A stretch of 34,570 nt of DNA from an uncultured Pseudanabaenaceae cyanobacterium (GTDB lineage: Bacteria; Cyanobacteriota; Cyanobacteriia; PCC-9006; JAAUQQ01). Location of the stretch: the NCBI GenBank assembly GCA_938017515.1, contig CALIJJ010000243.1, positions 1 to 34,570 of the forward strand, in the 5' to 3' direction. The position numbers and the translations under genes were made by a program. The first letter of the stretch is position 1; each line of letters begins with the position of its first letter. The notes under the pieces are model-generated. The model searched no databases. It worked only from the letters and a program-made list of their open reading frames with translations, and was not told the origin of the DNA. Positions 1 to 7,852 of this stretch are shown here, one piece after another.

Positions 1-207
1 GTGACCTACTGCTTGGTTGCAGGTGGCACTGGTCCTATGGATGACTATCTGCTCGCGGGCATTGACGAGATCAACAAGACGTTTGACCTCTCCCCCAGCT
101 GGTATGTTGAGGCTCTCAAGTACATCAAGTCCAACCATGGCCTCAGCGGCGACCCTGCTGTTGAAGCTAACTCCTACATCGACTACGCAATCAACGCTCT
201 TAGCTAG
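1..207 (+). CDS. cpcA: C-phycocyanin alpha subunit, C-terminal part (5' truncated by window edge)
   Basis: The 68 codons visible match the C-terminus of phycocyanin alpha: [22 protein letters not shown], then the helix around [13 protein letters not shown], ending in [11 protein letters not shown]. The GTG at base 1 is an internal valine codon, not a start, because about 95 residues, including the chromophore cysteine near position 84, lie upstream of the window. CpcA pairs with CpcB and carries phycocyanobilin in phycobilisome rods. Its neighbour downstream is cpcE, whose product with CpcF attaches the bilin to this subunit. No rod-linker gene (cpcC or cpcD) separates cpcA from cpcE. The family assignment is secure; which paralogous cpcBA copy this is cannot be told. 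Confidence 0.95.
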   Translation: MTYCLVAGGTGPMDDYLLAGIDEINKTFDLSPSWYVEALKYIKSNHGLSGDPAVEANSYIDYAINALS

Positions 208-254
208 TCGTTGCAGCTTTGCTGCAAGGTCTGCTTAGATTTTTGATTTGACAT

Positions 255-315
255 AGAGTCTGGGCATTTGGATGCGTTCTGGTTTTCAGTCGTTCCAAGT
301 GCCCAGACTCTTTTT
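255..315 (+). terminator. Strong intrinsic terminator between cpcA and cpcE
   Basis: AGAGTCTGGGCA at 255-266 pairs exactly with TGCCCAGACTCT at 300-311. The pairing continues inward through TTTGG/CCAAG with one G-U position, giving a stem of about 17-18 bp. A run of five T (311-315) ends the structure. It lies 48 bp after the cpcA stop and about 60 bp before the cpcE start, so it probably ends most phycocyanin transcription while leakage feeds the lyase genes. Confidence 0.85.
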
Positions 316-376
316 GATGGTCTTGGTTTCTTGGGGGCTCAGCCTCTGGGGCATTTTGTTTTGAAAAGGGGCTGTT

Positions 377-1189
377 GTGGAAGAATCTCAAATTTCAGCT
401 AAGTCGCTGACGTTGGAGGAGGCGATCGCCAACCTCAGGCAAACTCAAGATCCGGATCTGCGATACTACGCTGCTTGGTGGCTTGGGCGCTTTCAAGTGA
501 AGCAGCCAGAGGTTGTGGACTTGCTGATTTCTGCCCTCGCGGACGAAGATAACCGTTCTCCAGACGGTGGTTATCCGCTTCGACGCAATGCTGCTCGGGC
601 TTTGGGTAAGCTGAGCGACTTGCGAGCTGTTCCAGCCTTGCTGGATTGTTTGCAGTGCGATGACTATTACGTGCGTGGTGCTGCGATCGAGTCTTTAGGA
701 GAGCTGGGGGATGATCGTACGATTGACCCCTTGCTGCGTTTGTTGGCAGGAGGCGTTGATGCCGCAACGATGATGCCTGGCAAGCCCCATTTGGTGCAGC
801 CCTACGATCTCTTGATTGAGGCCCTGGGAAGTCTTGGGGCGACGGATGCAGCCTCTGAGATTGAGCCATTTCTACAGCATTTTGCCGAGAAGGTGCAATA
901 TGCTGCAGCGCGATCGCTCTATCAGCTCACGGGAAAGGCGCAGTACGGCGAGATTTTGGTGCAGGCGCTGGATGGCCCGGATTTGCAGCTACGACGGGCA
1001 GCCCTAATGGATATTGGTGCTGTGGGCTATATGCCGGGGGCAGAGGCGATCGCCAATACGCTGGCGGAGAATAGTCTAAAGCTTATTTCTCTCAAGGGCC
1101 TGCTGGAAAATCATCTCGCCAAAGCCGATTCCCAACACCTTTCTGATGAAGCGATCTATGCGATGGACTTAATGGACAGTTTGCTGTAG
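377..1189 (+). CDS. cpcE: Phycocyanobilin lyase subunit alpha, CpcE
   Basis: The 270-residue product is built of HEAT-like PBS-lyase repeats, for example around DLRYYAAWWLGRF, PLRRNAARALGKL, DDYYVRGAAIESLGELGDD and VQYAAARSLYQLTG. CpcE forms a heterodimer with CpcF that ligates phycocyanobilin to the cysteine of the phycocyanin alpha subunit. The length is normal for the family. The start is GTG at 377, with AAGGGG about 6-10 bases upstream. It sits immediately downstream of cpcA and upstream of cpcF on the same strand, the classical cpcA-cpcE-cpcF order, but behind the terminator at 255-315, so it is likely expressed at a lower level than the phycocyanin subunits. Confidence 0.95.
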   Translation: MEESQISAKSLTLEEAIANLRQTQDPDLRYYAAWWLGRFQVKQPEVVDLLISALADEDNRSPDGGYPLRRNAARALGKLSDLRAVPALLDCLQCDDYYVRGAAIESLGELGDDRTIDPLLRLLAGGVDAATMMPGKPHLVQPYDLLIEALGSLGATDAASEIEPFLQHFAEKVQYAAARSLYQLTGKAQYGEILVQALDGPDLQLRRAALMDIGAVGYMPGAEAIANTLAENSLKLISLKGLLENHLAKADSQHLSDEAIYAMDLMDSLL

Positions 1190-1230
1190 CCAAGCTTTTC
1201 TTAAGCTTTCCTTGGTTCCTAGGCTCGGCG

Positions 1231-1264
1231 ATTTATCTCGCTATCCCATTTATCTCGCTATCAA
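1231..1264. repeat. 17-bp tandem repeat, 2 copies, cpcE-cpcF spacer
   Basis: ATTTATCTCGCTATCCC at 1231-1247 is followed directly by ATTTATCTCGCTATCAA at 1248-1264, 15 of 17 bases identical. It lies between the cpcE stop and the cpcF start. The unit is not found at the other repeat loci of the window. Confidence 0.85.
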
Positions 1265-1333
1265 ATATGAACGCCTCCTAGGCGCAGACTCCTAATTTTT
1301 CTCGACGATTGCTGTCTTCTATCCACGGTTTCC

Positions 1334-1975
1334 ATGACTGCGACCCTCCCACAGTTGCTTGAAAAACTAGACCAGGCTGCCACTGCGGATCAGGTCCGCT
1401 TTGCGGTTGAAGATATTGCAGCCGTTAAGGATGTGGAATCTGTGCCCATTTTGATTCGTGTATTGGGTTACAACAATCCCGGTGCGGCGGTGGCGGCGGT
1501 GGACGGTTTGATTCAGATCGGAGAGCCTGCCGTCCTGTCTTTGATTGAGCTATTGGATGGATATAACTATGGGGCTCGGGCTTGGGCCTTGCGGGCTTTG
1601 TCAGGGATTGGCGATCCAAGGGGGATGGACCTTGTGGTTAAGGCATCCCTAGAGGACTTTGCTCTCAGTGTGCGACGTGCTGCTGCAAGAGGGGTTGGAA
1701 CACTTCATTGGGAGCAGTTTCCTCCTGAGGCGATCGCCCCAGCGCAACAGCGGGCGATCGAAACGCTCATCAAAGTTTGTGATGATCCGGAGTGGGTGGT
1801 GCGTTATGCGGCGGTGACGGGGCTAGAGCGGGTGGCCGCTCAGCTGAATACAGCCCTGCAATCAAAATCCATTTTGGCGGAGATAAAAACCCTACTAGAA
1901 AAGCTTGTGGCCGATGATGAAGCCCTCGCTGTTCAAGGGCGTGCGCGCCTCGCTTTAATGCGTATCTCCGATTGA
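1334..1975 (+). CDS. cpcF: Phycocyanobilin lyase subunit beta, CpcF
   Basis: The 213-residue protein is made of HEAT/PBS-lyase repeats, seen at DVESVPILIRVLGYNNPGAA, VDGLIQIGEPAVLSLIELL, YGARAWALRALSGIGDPRG and ALSVRRAAARGVGTL. It is the expected partner of CpcE in the E/F-type lyase that attaches, and can also remove, phycocyanobilin on phycocyanin alpha. Length and repeat layout fit CpcF. The ATG at 1334 lies 144 bp after cpcE; the spacer contains a 17-bp tandem repeat. Only 9 bp separate its stop from the stop of the converging cpcT gene, so the three phycocyanin lyase genes are clustered here. Confidence 0.93.
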   Translation: MTATLPQLLEKLDQAATADQVRFAVEDIAAVKDVESVPILIRVLGYNNPGAAVAAVDGLIQIGEPAVLSLIELLDGYNYGARAWALRALSGIGDPRGMDLVVKASLEDFALSVRRAAARGVGTLHWEQFPPEAIAPAQQRAIETLIKVCDDPEWVVRYAAVTGLERVAAQLNTALQSKSILAEIKTLLEKLVADDEALAVQGRARLALMRISD

Positions 1976-1984
1976 GGATAGCCG

Positions 1985-2578
1985 TTAGTGACTCTGAACT
2001 TCGTCTGCGAAGCTACCCCATTTTGCAAACTCAAAGGGGCCTGCGATGGAGCCCCAAATTAATTCATTCGTGTCATAGTCTCGACCCCGATCAAGGCTGA
2101 CTAGGCGATTCTCGAAGACCTCGAATTCACTGTCGAGGTACGTGGTTTTTTCCTTACGAATGACCTTGCACCCCTTGCCGGGCTCAATCGTGGCTTTAAA
2201 GCTGCTGCCGGTCCAGGTTGTGATGAAGGTGCAACCCGGTAGGAGATGGATTTTTTGGGCATCGAGTGCTTGTAAGCGCTCGGGTTGGCGTGTGGCTCCG
2301 TGGAACGCTTCCACCCCTTCCACTTCGTAATTTTCCACCTGGATGTGATCATCCTGGGGTACAAGCTTGAGCACGCGAGAGCGGTAGGGCTGATCAAGGG
2401 CGAGGTCGTAGGCTTGCTCTAGGTAAAGGCTCAAGCCTCCCATGAGTGATGGCGGTAGGGGACGCATACACACTCGGATGTGGGCGAAGAATGGAGGATT
2501 TTCGAAAGCCTGCTCTTGATTGCTGAAGTCCGCTGCCATCCAGCGGGCAAGGGTGGCGACATCAGTGGAGTGGGTCAT
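1985..2578 (-). CDS. cpcT: Phycobiliprotein lyase CpcT (CpeT/CpcT family)
   Basis: The 197-residue product matches the CpeT/CpcT chromophore lyase family in length and pattern: an N-terminal segment TLARWMAADFSNQEQAFENPP, the stretch RPLPPSLMGGLSLYLEQAYDL, YRSRVLKL, and the C-terminal region around SEFEVFENRLVSLDRGRD and ELIWGSIAGPFEF. CpcT attaches phycocyanobilin to the second beta-subunit cysteine (Cys153-155) of phycocyanin, complementing CpcE/F, which acts on the alpha subunit. The fold known for the family is a lipocalin-like beta barrel. It converges on cpcF and is divergent from the DUF2059 gene. A related CpeT acting on phycoerythrin is less likely, because only phycocyanin genes are seen here. 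Confidence 0.88.
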   Translation of the reverse strand: MTHSTDVATLARWMAADFSNQEQAFENPPFFAHIRVCMRPLPPSLMGGLSLYLEQAYDLALDQPYRSRVLKLVPQDDHIQVENYEVEGVEAFHGATRQPERLQALDAQKIHLLPGCTFITTWTGSSFKATIEPGKGCKVIRKEKTTYLDSEFEVFENRLVSLDRGRDYDTNELIWGSIAGPFEFAKWGSFADEVQSH

Positions 2579-2647
2579 GCGTAATCGCTATCTTTTAGGT
2601 TGATGATCCTAACAGCCATCATATGCAACTCGGGATCGAATTGGACC

Positions 2648-3211
2648 ATGCTCAAGCGTTTTCTCTCGGCGAGCCTCTTAATTTCTGCCAGTGTGTTGTC
2701 GGCAGGGGGGATGTCAGGGGTCATGTTATCCCAACCCGTACTCGCCCAAGAGGACATTCGCCCAGCGGCGGCTAGCCAAGACGGTGCGAACCGAATTGCG
2801 ATGGGTGTCACCGCCGAGAAAGAAGCCCTGGTGCGGGAATATTTGGCTGTGACCCAATCTAATGCGCTGGCGATGCAGATGATGGAGCCCATGATTCCTG
2901 TCTTTCAGCAGGCTTATCCGTCTGTTCCGCCGGAATTCTTTGAATCCATCATGGCTGAAATGGCAGGGGGGGATCTGGTCGACTTTTTGGTGCCCGTTTT
3001 CGTGAAAAATTTGACGGTTCAGGAATTGGAGGCCGCGATCGCCTTCTACCGCACACCAGAGGGTCAATCGCTGTTACGCAAAACACCCGTCATTATGCAG
3101 GAATCCCAGCTCGCTGGAGCACTTTGGGGAGAGCAAATGGGAGAGCGAATTTTGCAGGAATTAGAGGATCAGGGCTATTTGGAAAGTCGGGCAAATGTGT
3201 CTGAAATCTAA
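2648..3211 (+). CDS. Exported DUF2059-family protein
   Basis: The product has a signal peptide (MLKRFLSASLLISASVLS, ending near VLAQE) and a mature part of about 155 residues. The mature part has the DUF2059 pattern of long helices, including EFFESIMAEM and TVQELEAAIAFYRTPEGQSLL followed by KTPVIMQES. No enzymatic function is established for this family. The ATG at 2648 was chosen because it begins the signal peptide; an in-frame ATG at 2600 would add 16 residues in front of it. Only 69 bp separate it from the divergent cpcT start. The stop codon lies inside the first unit of a 16-bp triple repeat, so the C-terminus (NVSEI) is partly repeat-derived. Confidence 0.8.
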   Translation: MLKRFLSASLLISASVLSAGGMSGVMLSQPVLAQEDIRPAAASQDGANRIAMGVTAEKEALVREYLAVTQSNALAMQMMEPMIPVFQQAYPSVPPEFFESIMAEMAGGDLVDFLVPVFVKNLTVQELEAAIAFYRTPEGQSLLRKTPVIMQESQLAGALWGEQMGERILQELEDQGYLESRANVSEI

Positions 3212-3242
3212 TGTGTCTGAAGTCTAATGTATCTGAAATCTA
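3195..3242. repeat. 16-bp tandem repeat, 3 copies, across the DUF2059 stop codon
   Basis: ATGTGTCTGAAATCTA (3195-3210), ATGTGTCTGAAGTCTA (3211-3226) and ATGTATCTGAAATCTA (3227-3242) are contiguous. The gene's TAA is 3209-3211, at the junction of the first two units. The 16-bp period means the copies change reading frame. Confidence 0.92.
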
Positions 3243-3265
3243 GGGAGCGCTAATCGGGAAGATTC

Positions 3266-3350
3266 CATGCAGAGCTAGGCGCAGAGTTCATGCAGAGCTA
3301 GGGTCTTCCCGCCAGATAATCCAGCGAGGTAAGCCCGCCAGACAAGCCAG
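3266..3350. repeat. Two further local duplications (periods 23 and 26 bp)
   Basis: CATGCAGAGCTAGG occurs at 3266-3279 and again at 3289-3302. Next to it, CCCGCCAGA at 3308 recurs at 3334 within a diverged 26-bp duplication. These fill most of the gene-free stretch 3243-3350. No other feature is recognised between 3350 and 3554. Confidence 0.7.
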
Positions 3351-3554
3351 CCTGGCTGAACGATGCCCCGCACGATATTTTCGAATGCTTCAATCATTTG
3401 ACCCTATCTCATCCGTAATTCAACTGCTTTTTTCGAGATAAAAAGACTTGAATTTGACTTAATCTCAGAGTAAATCCGGTTGTCAGTCGCCTTGCCCGTA
3501 CAGCTTAAAACAGTCAGCTTGTACACCAGCTTTAATCGATAGTTTGGGTGGTTT

Positions 3555-3602
3555 TATTGTTGAGCCACTGATAGATCCTATTGTTAGGTCACTGACGAAG
3601 CC
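3555..3602. repeat. 24-bp tandem repeat, 2 diverged copies, upstream of the glycosyltransferase
   Basis: The copies at 3555-3578 and 3579-3602 share TATTGTT, CACTGA and the terminal CC. The second copy includes the GAAG that probably serves as ribosome binding site of the gene starting at 3606. Confidence 0.75.
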
Positions 3603-3605
3603 GTG

Positions 3606-5486
3606 ATGATAAAAAACAGGTCAGCTCTGATTTTTGTTGTTTTTAATCTTGTGATTACATTGCCGCTAGCGGCAATTCTAAATATTTGGATTGATGAAGC
3701 TTATACCTTGGGTACGACTGACCTGGGGGCTATATATGCCTGGACTGAAGCGATTCAATTTGAAAATCAGCCGCCTCTTTATTTTGTCTTATTATCACTG
3801 TGGCGACAGTTAAGCGACTCAATTTTCTTTGCACGTTTTTTCTCCTGTCTTTGTATTGCTCTGACGGTGTTTTGTGGCCCTTTACTGTCCAGGCGTTATT
3901 TGCCTAATCTTCATCCCCGCTGGTTGACGTTGGCGATCGCAATTAATCCCTATACCGTTTGGGCTGCCCTTGAAATCCGTACCTATGCCCTGGGGATTTT
4001 GCTGTCGGCCTTGTTGTTGGTGACCTTTTGCGATGCCTATTTAGTGGAGCGACCCATTAAGGCCTCCCGTTATGGCTATGGGATTTTAGCCATTGCTGCG
4101 CTATACACCAATTACTTGCTGGGCTCACTGCTCATTGCTCAATGGGTCACCTTGGTGGTGCTGCGGCGCCGTCGTGAGAGCTGGGCTCATTTGGGGATGA
4201 TGATGCTCGTTGGTGTGGCGTTCTTGCCGATGTTGTGGCCCTTGGCAGACCAAGTGATGAGCCAAACGTCTGCCCTCGGTCCTCAGCAAAGCTCTTTTCT
4301 CGGCACCTTCAAATCCGTGATGGGTCGCGTGTTGCTCTTTGCGATTCCGAGCGAGTTTGACTGGGGCTGGGTTTCGTTGTGGGATTTGTTGCGCTACGGT
4401 GCTTTGGGATTGGGAGTTGGCCTGGGACTTCGGCAGTGGCGGGTCTGGCGGGAGGAGTCTGTGGCGATCGCCAGCTTCTTCGCCACTACGTTTTTTGTGC
4501 TAACCCTGGTCCTCGATATTACCGACCATGCCAAGGTGGTGGAACGCTATGGCTATCCGCTTTTCCTTGTGACGTTGTTGCTAATGTTTTCGCTGCTGTC
4601 GTTGTTGAGGGAGCACCGTCGCCAGGTCTGGATTTGGAGCTTGGTCACCTGCGGATTTTGTGTGCTCTCCTTGGTACAGACCTATGCACCACTGGCCAAG
4701 GATGGGGGGGATTGGCGACGACTGGCCGTTTATCTCGAGACCCACGAGACCGTGAATCAGCCCATTGCGGTTTTTTCTGCTGAAGGCGTCCTGCCGCTCA
4801 AATATCACTATCACGGTGTCAACACCCTATTTCCCCTGCCGTCGGTGCCTGCTGACAGTAGCTACAACCTGCATAACCTCGTGCTGAAAGATGAGAGGGA
4901 CATTGCTGCCGTGTTGATGGATGCTGGGACGGCGTTGCAGGAGGCAACGTCTGGGCCAACACCGATCGTGCCGTTACCGAGGGCAGAACATCGGGGAGCA
5001 CTGGCGGAGATGGAGACTCGGCATGCAGGCTTGTTTGTAGACCCGACGCGATTACCTGAAGAATTTTGGCTCATTGAGGCTCCGCTGCACATGGTTGTGG
5101 CGATCGAAAAGGATAAAGCGCCAGAGTCTGGGCCAGACGTTTCTGATGCCTTGGTGACCGCTGGCTTTGAGTCCGATATTGGTGCCGGTGAAGTGAGCGT
5201 CGGAGAAGCGGGCGTCGGAGAAGCGGGCGTCAGTGAAGCGCAAAGGCCTAGAGAGCGGGACGCTGCCCATGGTGAGAGACGCTGTGAGATTTGGAATATT
5301 GATCTCAACTGTCAGGTGCTGGATCGGTTTGTGGCAACGCACTATGACGTAGTTGAACATGTGGGATTTTATGACGCCCATCTCAAGCGCCTACGCCGAA
5401 AGCCCCTATTCCTTTCGGGAGACTTTTTGGAAAAGTCTTCCCTAGAAGAACAGGGGCTCAGGATTGAATCGATTCAGGTGAACTAA
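3606..5486 (+). CDS. Membrane glycosyltransferase, GT-C / family 39-like
   Basis: The 626-residue protein has an N-terminal membrane segment, then WIDEAYT with the acidic DE pair typical of the first periplasmic loop of GT-C enzymes, then ENQPPLYFVLLSLW. Roughly ten hydrophobic segments follow, to about residue 350. Such enzymes move a sugar from a polyprenyl-phosphate donor onto lipid, protein or glycan at the outer face of the membrane; donor and acceptor here are unknown. The C-terminal 270 residues are soluble and include a low-complexity VGEAG repeat near residue 530. The ATG at 3606 is preferred over the GTG at 3603 because it is better spaced from GAAG. Its stop overlaps the stop of the next, convergent gene by 4 bp. 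Confidence 0.72.
   Translation: MIKNRSALIFVVFNLVITLPLAAILNIWIDEAYTLGTTDLGAIYAWTEAIQFENQPPLYFVLLSLWRQLSDSIFFARFFSCLCIALTVFCGPLLSRRYLPNLHPRWLTLAIAINPYTVWAALEIRTYALGILLSALLLVTFCDAYLVERPIKASRYGYGILAIAALYTNYLLGSLLIAQWVTLVVLRRRRESWAHLGMMMLVGVAFLPMLWPLADQVMSQTSALGPQQSSFLGTFKSVMGRVLLFAIPSEFDWGWVSLWDLLRYGALGLGVGLGLRQWRVWREESVAIASFFATTFFVLTLVLDITDHAKVVERYGYPLFLVTLLLMFSLLSLLREHRRQVWIWSLVTCGFCVLSLVQTYAPLAKDGGDWRRLAVYLETHETVNQPIAVFSAEGVLPLKYHYHGVNTLFPLPSVPADSSYNLHNLVLKDERDIAAVLMDAGTALQEATSGPTPIVPLPRAEHRGALAEMETRHAGLFVDPTRLPEEFWLIEAPLHMVVAIEKDKAPESGPDVSDALVTAGFESDIGAGEVSVGEAGVGEAGVSEAQRPRERDAAHGERRCEIWNIDLNCQVLDRFVATHYDVVEHVGFYDAHLKRLRRKPLFLSGDFLEKSSLEEQGLRIESIQVN
5187..5240. repeat. 15-bp in-frame tandem repeat in the glycosyltransferase tail
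   Basis: About 3.6 units of GGAGAAGCGGGCGTC (units at 5187, 5202 and 5217, partial at 5232) encode GEVSV-GEAGV-GEAGV-SEA. The two middle units are identical. The repeat lies in a soluble, poorly conserved region of the protein. Confidence 0.92.
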
Positions 5487-6307
5487 ATCGCAGCAGCCTG
5501 TAGAGCTTTTTGCACCAGCAGAATGACCTGGGTACGGCTGAGTTTTTCCTGACCTTTGACCAAGGCATCTAGGGTGCCGTGGGCCAAGACGAGGGGCAGT
5601 TTGCAAAACTCCTTGACGGGCCCTGGCTTGAGGTCATCCGTGTAGGCATCCGCTAGGGCCAGATTGCGCCGGGCGTACTCGTGCATTTGCTCGTCTGTCC
5701 AACCGTCGGGGTAAAAATCTGCGCCTCGCTGCAGATCTTCCTTGTGGTTGCGCAGGATATTGACCGCCTGGAGACCCCGGCCAAATCCAATGGCTTCTGC
5801 CCGGCTCGTTTGTGTGTTGTCGTACCAGCCCCAGAGGTCAGAGAGCAAAAGACCCACAGCTCCGGCGACGCTGAAGGTATAGCGATCGAGGTCGGCCTCA
5901 CTACTCACAACCCAATCCTGCTCAGCCCAGTGGGCCATGCGATCGGCCATGGCGGCGGTCGAATCCCAGATGCGCGGGGCAATCTCCGGTGGTGCCAGAC
6001 GAGCCCAGTCATCGAGGCGTAGGCTTACTTCCGGCAGAATATTCACAACTGATTCCATTCCCTCGGTCCAGTGTTCCACGCCGCACTGGTTCGGGAAGCC
6101 CTGGAGACCCAGGCTCATGTTGCGCAACAGCTTTGCCTTGGTTGCATTGTCCAAATCCGGATGGTCTTCCACCTCATCGATGGCCCTCATGCACAGATAG
6201 CCTGATGCGACAGCTTCCTGGAGGCCTTCTGGAAGGCGGCTGATGGGGATATAAAAGGTGCGACTGGTTGCCTGCAAAATTGCTAAGGCATCCTTCCGAA
6301 GGTTCAT
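5483..6307 (-). CDS. Squalene/phytoene synthase family protein
   Basis: The 274-residue product has the head-to-head prenyltransferase layout: SRTFYIPISRLP near residue 15, the first aspartate-rich motif DEVED at 44-48, YTFSVAGAVG near 143 and the second motif region NILRNHKED at 183-191. Family members join two C15 or C20 prenyl diphosphates to squalene or phytoene. The second motif normally begins RD-x-x-ED; here the first aspartate is asparagine (N187). The protein is short compared with typical cyanobacterial phytoene synthases (about 300-340 residues), so squalene or dehydrosqualene formation, or a divergent role, is as likely as phytoene synthesis. It converges on the glycosyltransferase with a 4-bp overlap. 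Family call firm, product uncertain. Confidence 0.85.
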   Translation of the reverse strand: MNLRKDALAILQATSRTFYIPISRLPEGLQEAVASGYLCMRAIDEVEDHPDLDNATKAKLLRNMSLGLQGFPNQCGVEHWTEGMESVVNILPEVSLRLDDWARLAPPEIAPRIWDSTAAMADRMAHWAEQDWVVSSEADLDRYTFSVAGAVGLLLSDLWGWYDNTQTSRAEAIGFGRGLQAVNILRNHKEDLQRGADFYPDGWTDEQMHEYARRNLALADAYTDDLKPGPVKEFCKLPLVLAHGTLDALVKGQEKLSRTQVILLVQKALQAAAI

Positions 6308-6716
6308 AAACTAGGTCTCCTCACACGGTTTGTAGTACCGATTGATACTCTTCCAGACGGCCCTTTGAATAGGAAAGATCGCATAATTTTCGATCGAACG
6401 ATTCAAGGAGCTGTCCCATGATTCTGTCCAAACTATGCTGGATAACAAAATCTGGCTAATAAAAAGCAGAGCCCTGAGTGAAATGGCTCATTCGGATTAA
6501 CCATGGAATTAATCATCCATGAGAAACAAAAGTGTAACGGTTTATTGACGCAGTCGCAGTAGTGCCCATGCCACTTCTTGCTGCGGCTGTGGAGGATGCT
6601 GATCGGGGAGGTAAATGGGGGCGAACGATTGGGTCGTGTGGATTGACGGTTCTTGTCTGTTCCATCGCGCCCCATCCCGATCTGACGGCTGACTCATGCT
6701 CCTGCACCCTGCCAAG
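6308..6716. other. Gene-free stretch with no recognised feature
   Basis: Between the divergent starts of the synthase (6307) and the DUF427 gene (6809) there are about 500 bp. Short open frames on both strands here have no family features. The only structure seen is the 12-bp triple repeat at 6717-6752. Promoters for both flanking genes should lie here, but none was clear enough to mark. Confidence 0.5.
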
Positions 6717-6752
6717 TTTGAGTGCGAGTTTGAGTGTGAGTTTGAGCGCTTG
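6717..6752. repeat. 12-bp tandem repeat, 3 copies
   Basis: TTTGAGTGCGAG (6717), TTTGAGTGTGAG (6729) and TTTGAGCGCTTG (6741) are contiguous, about 57 bp upstream of the DUF427 start. Confidence 0.88.
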
Positions 6753-6808
6753 ATAGCCAAAATCCTGATAATTTGTTGGTTAGAACTGTCTCGCTAACGA
6801 TTGTCACC

Positions 6809-7093
6809 ATGCCGAAAGCCATTTGGAAAGATACGGTGATTGCCGAGAGCGATCGCTATGAAACCGTTGAAGGCAATATCTACTTCCCGCCTGAGACAAT
6901 CAAATCAGAGTTTTTTAAGCCCAGCGATCACCACACCACCTGCGGTTGGAAGGGAGTCGCGAGCTATTACACCGTTGAAGTCAACGGAGCATCGAATCCT
7001 AATGCGGCTTGGTTCTATCCCGAACCGAAGGAAGCTGCGAGCAATATCAAGGGCTATGTTGCCTTTTGGAAAGGCGTCAAGGTTGAGTCCTGA
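6809..7093 (+). CDS. DUF427 domain protein
   Basis: The 94-residue product starts MPKAIWKDTVIAESD and shows the DUF427 pattern: EGNIYFPPETI, then HHTTCGWKGVASYY with conserved histidines and a cysteine, then AWFYPEPKEAASNIKGYVAFW. DUF427 proteins are small beta-rich proteins without an established reaction. The ATG at 6809 was preferred to an upstream in-frame start at 6773 because family members begin at this MPKA-like N-terminus. It stands alone on the plus strand and converges on lipB. The 45 bp between the two stops are almost entirely an 18-bp triple repeat. Confidence 0.85.
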   Translation: MPKAIWKDTVIAESDRYETVEGNIYFPPETIKSEFFKPSDHHTTCGWKGVASYYTVEVNGASNPNAAWFYPEPKEAASNIKGYVAFWKGVKVES

Positions 7094-7095
7094 GG

Positions 7096-7149
7096 GCCGC
7101 TCCTAGGCATCCTGCCGCTCCTAGACATCTTGTAGTTCCTAGACATCCT
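7096..7149. repeat. 18-bp tandem repeat, 3 copies, filling the DUF427-lipB junction and crossing the lipB stop
   Basis: Units at 7096-7113, 7114-7131 and 7132-7149 share the core CCTAGRCATC. The lipB stop codon (7139-7141 on the minus strand) lies in the third unit, so the last LipB residues are encoded by the repeat. Confidence 0.92.
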
Positions 7150-7852
7150 GCACTAGGAGAGGCGGTTGGGTCTGCCTAAGGCTCCAATGGAGGTCAAAGG
7201 TCTGGGCAAAGGCGATCGCCACCTGTTCTCGCACGTCCTCGAAGTCAATGTTGGGGACGAATTGAGCCAGACAGCCCACGGGGCGATCGCCAATGCCACA
7301 GGGCACAATTTGCTGAAAGCCGCTCAAGTCGGGACAGATGTTGAGCGAAAAGCCATGCATCGTAATCCATCGGCTGGCCTTGATGCCGATGGCGGCAACT
7401 TTGTGCCCATCGACCCAAACGCCGGTTAGACCTTCAATCCGTTCACCCTGGAGTCCATAGTGGGCCAGTACGGCAATCAGCACCGCTTCAAGCTGACGCA
7501 GGTACCAGTGCAGATCCTTTTGGTGACGGGCGAGATTCAAAATGGGATATCCCACTAATTGCCCTGGGCAATGGTAGGTCACTTCTCCGCCTCGCTCCAC
7601 ACGATGCAGCTCGACATTGCTGGTCTGGGGATCAAATTTCAGAAAGTCTGGGGTCGCTCCCTGGCCCAAGGTGTAAACCGGTGGATGCTCTAACAGCAGC
7701 AGCAGGTCTGCGAGGTCGGGGTTTTGCTTGCGCTGCGCGAGGAGCGATCGCTGCCAAGTCCAGGCTTCTTGGTAGGGAATGATACCCAGAGAATAAAGTT
7801 CAGCATCATTTCGCACTACCACTCCTCCCACGAACCTGTCATCGCTGATCAT
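7139..7852 (-). CDS. lipB: Octanoyl-[acyl-carrier-protein]-protein N-octanoyltransferase, LipB
   Basis: The 237-residue enzyme transfers octanoate from acyl carrier protein to the lipoyl domains of 2-oxoacid dehydrogenases and glycine cleavage H protein, the first step of lipoate assembly. Visible motifs are [31 protein letters not shown], the catalytic lysine in [19 protein letters not shown] and the catalytic cysteine in QQIVPCGI. Length is normal. The start at 7852 gives MISDDRF; a slightly later GTG is possible. It is divergent from lrtA across a 217-bp region. The last codons and stop lie inside the 18-bp triple repeat. Confidence 0.95.
   Translation of the reverse strand: MISDDRFVGGVVVRNDAELYSLGIIPYQEAWTWQRSLLAQRKQNPDLADLLLLLEHPPVYTLGQGATPDFLKFDPQTSNVELHRVERGGEVTYHCPGQLVGYPILNLARHQKDLHWYLRQLEAVLIAVLAHYGLQGERIEGLTGVWVDGHKVAAIGIKASRWITMHGFSLNICPDLSGFQQIVPCGIGDRPVGCLAQFVPNIDFEDVREQVAIAFAQTFDLHWSLRQTQPPLLVQDV

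Noticed and set aside
3195..3602. Possible CRISPR array or integration site
   Set aside because: Units are only 16-26 bp, contiguous without spacers, and different at each locus; no cas genes are present.
6542..6760. 72-codon minus-strand open frame in the gap before the DUF427 gene, with an SNSHSNSHSN stretch
   Set aside because: The repeat is the 12-bp array, which stays open in several frames. Overlapping frames of similar length exist and no ribosome binding site or homology was evident. It is the least certain rejection.
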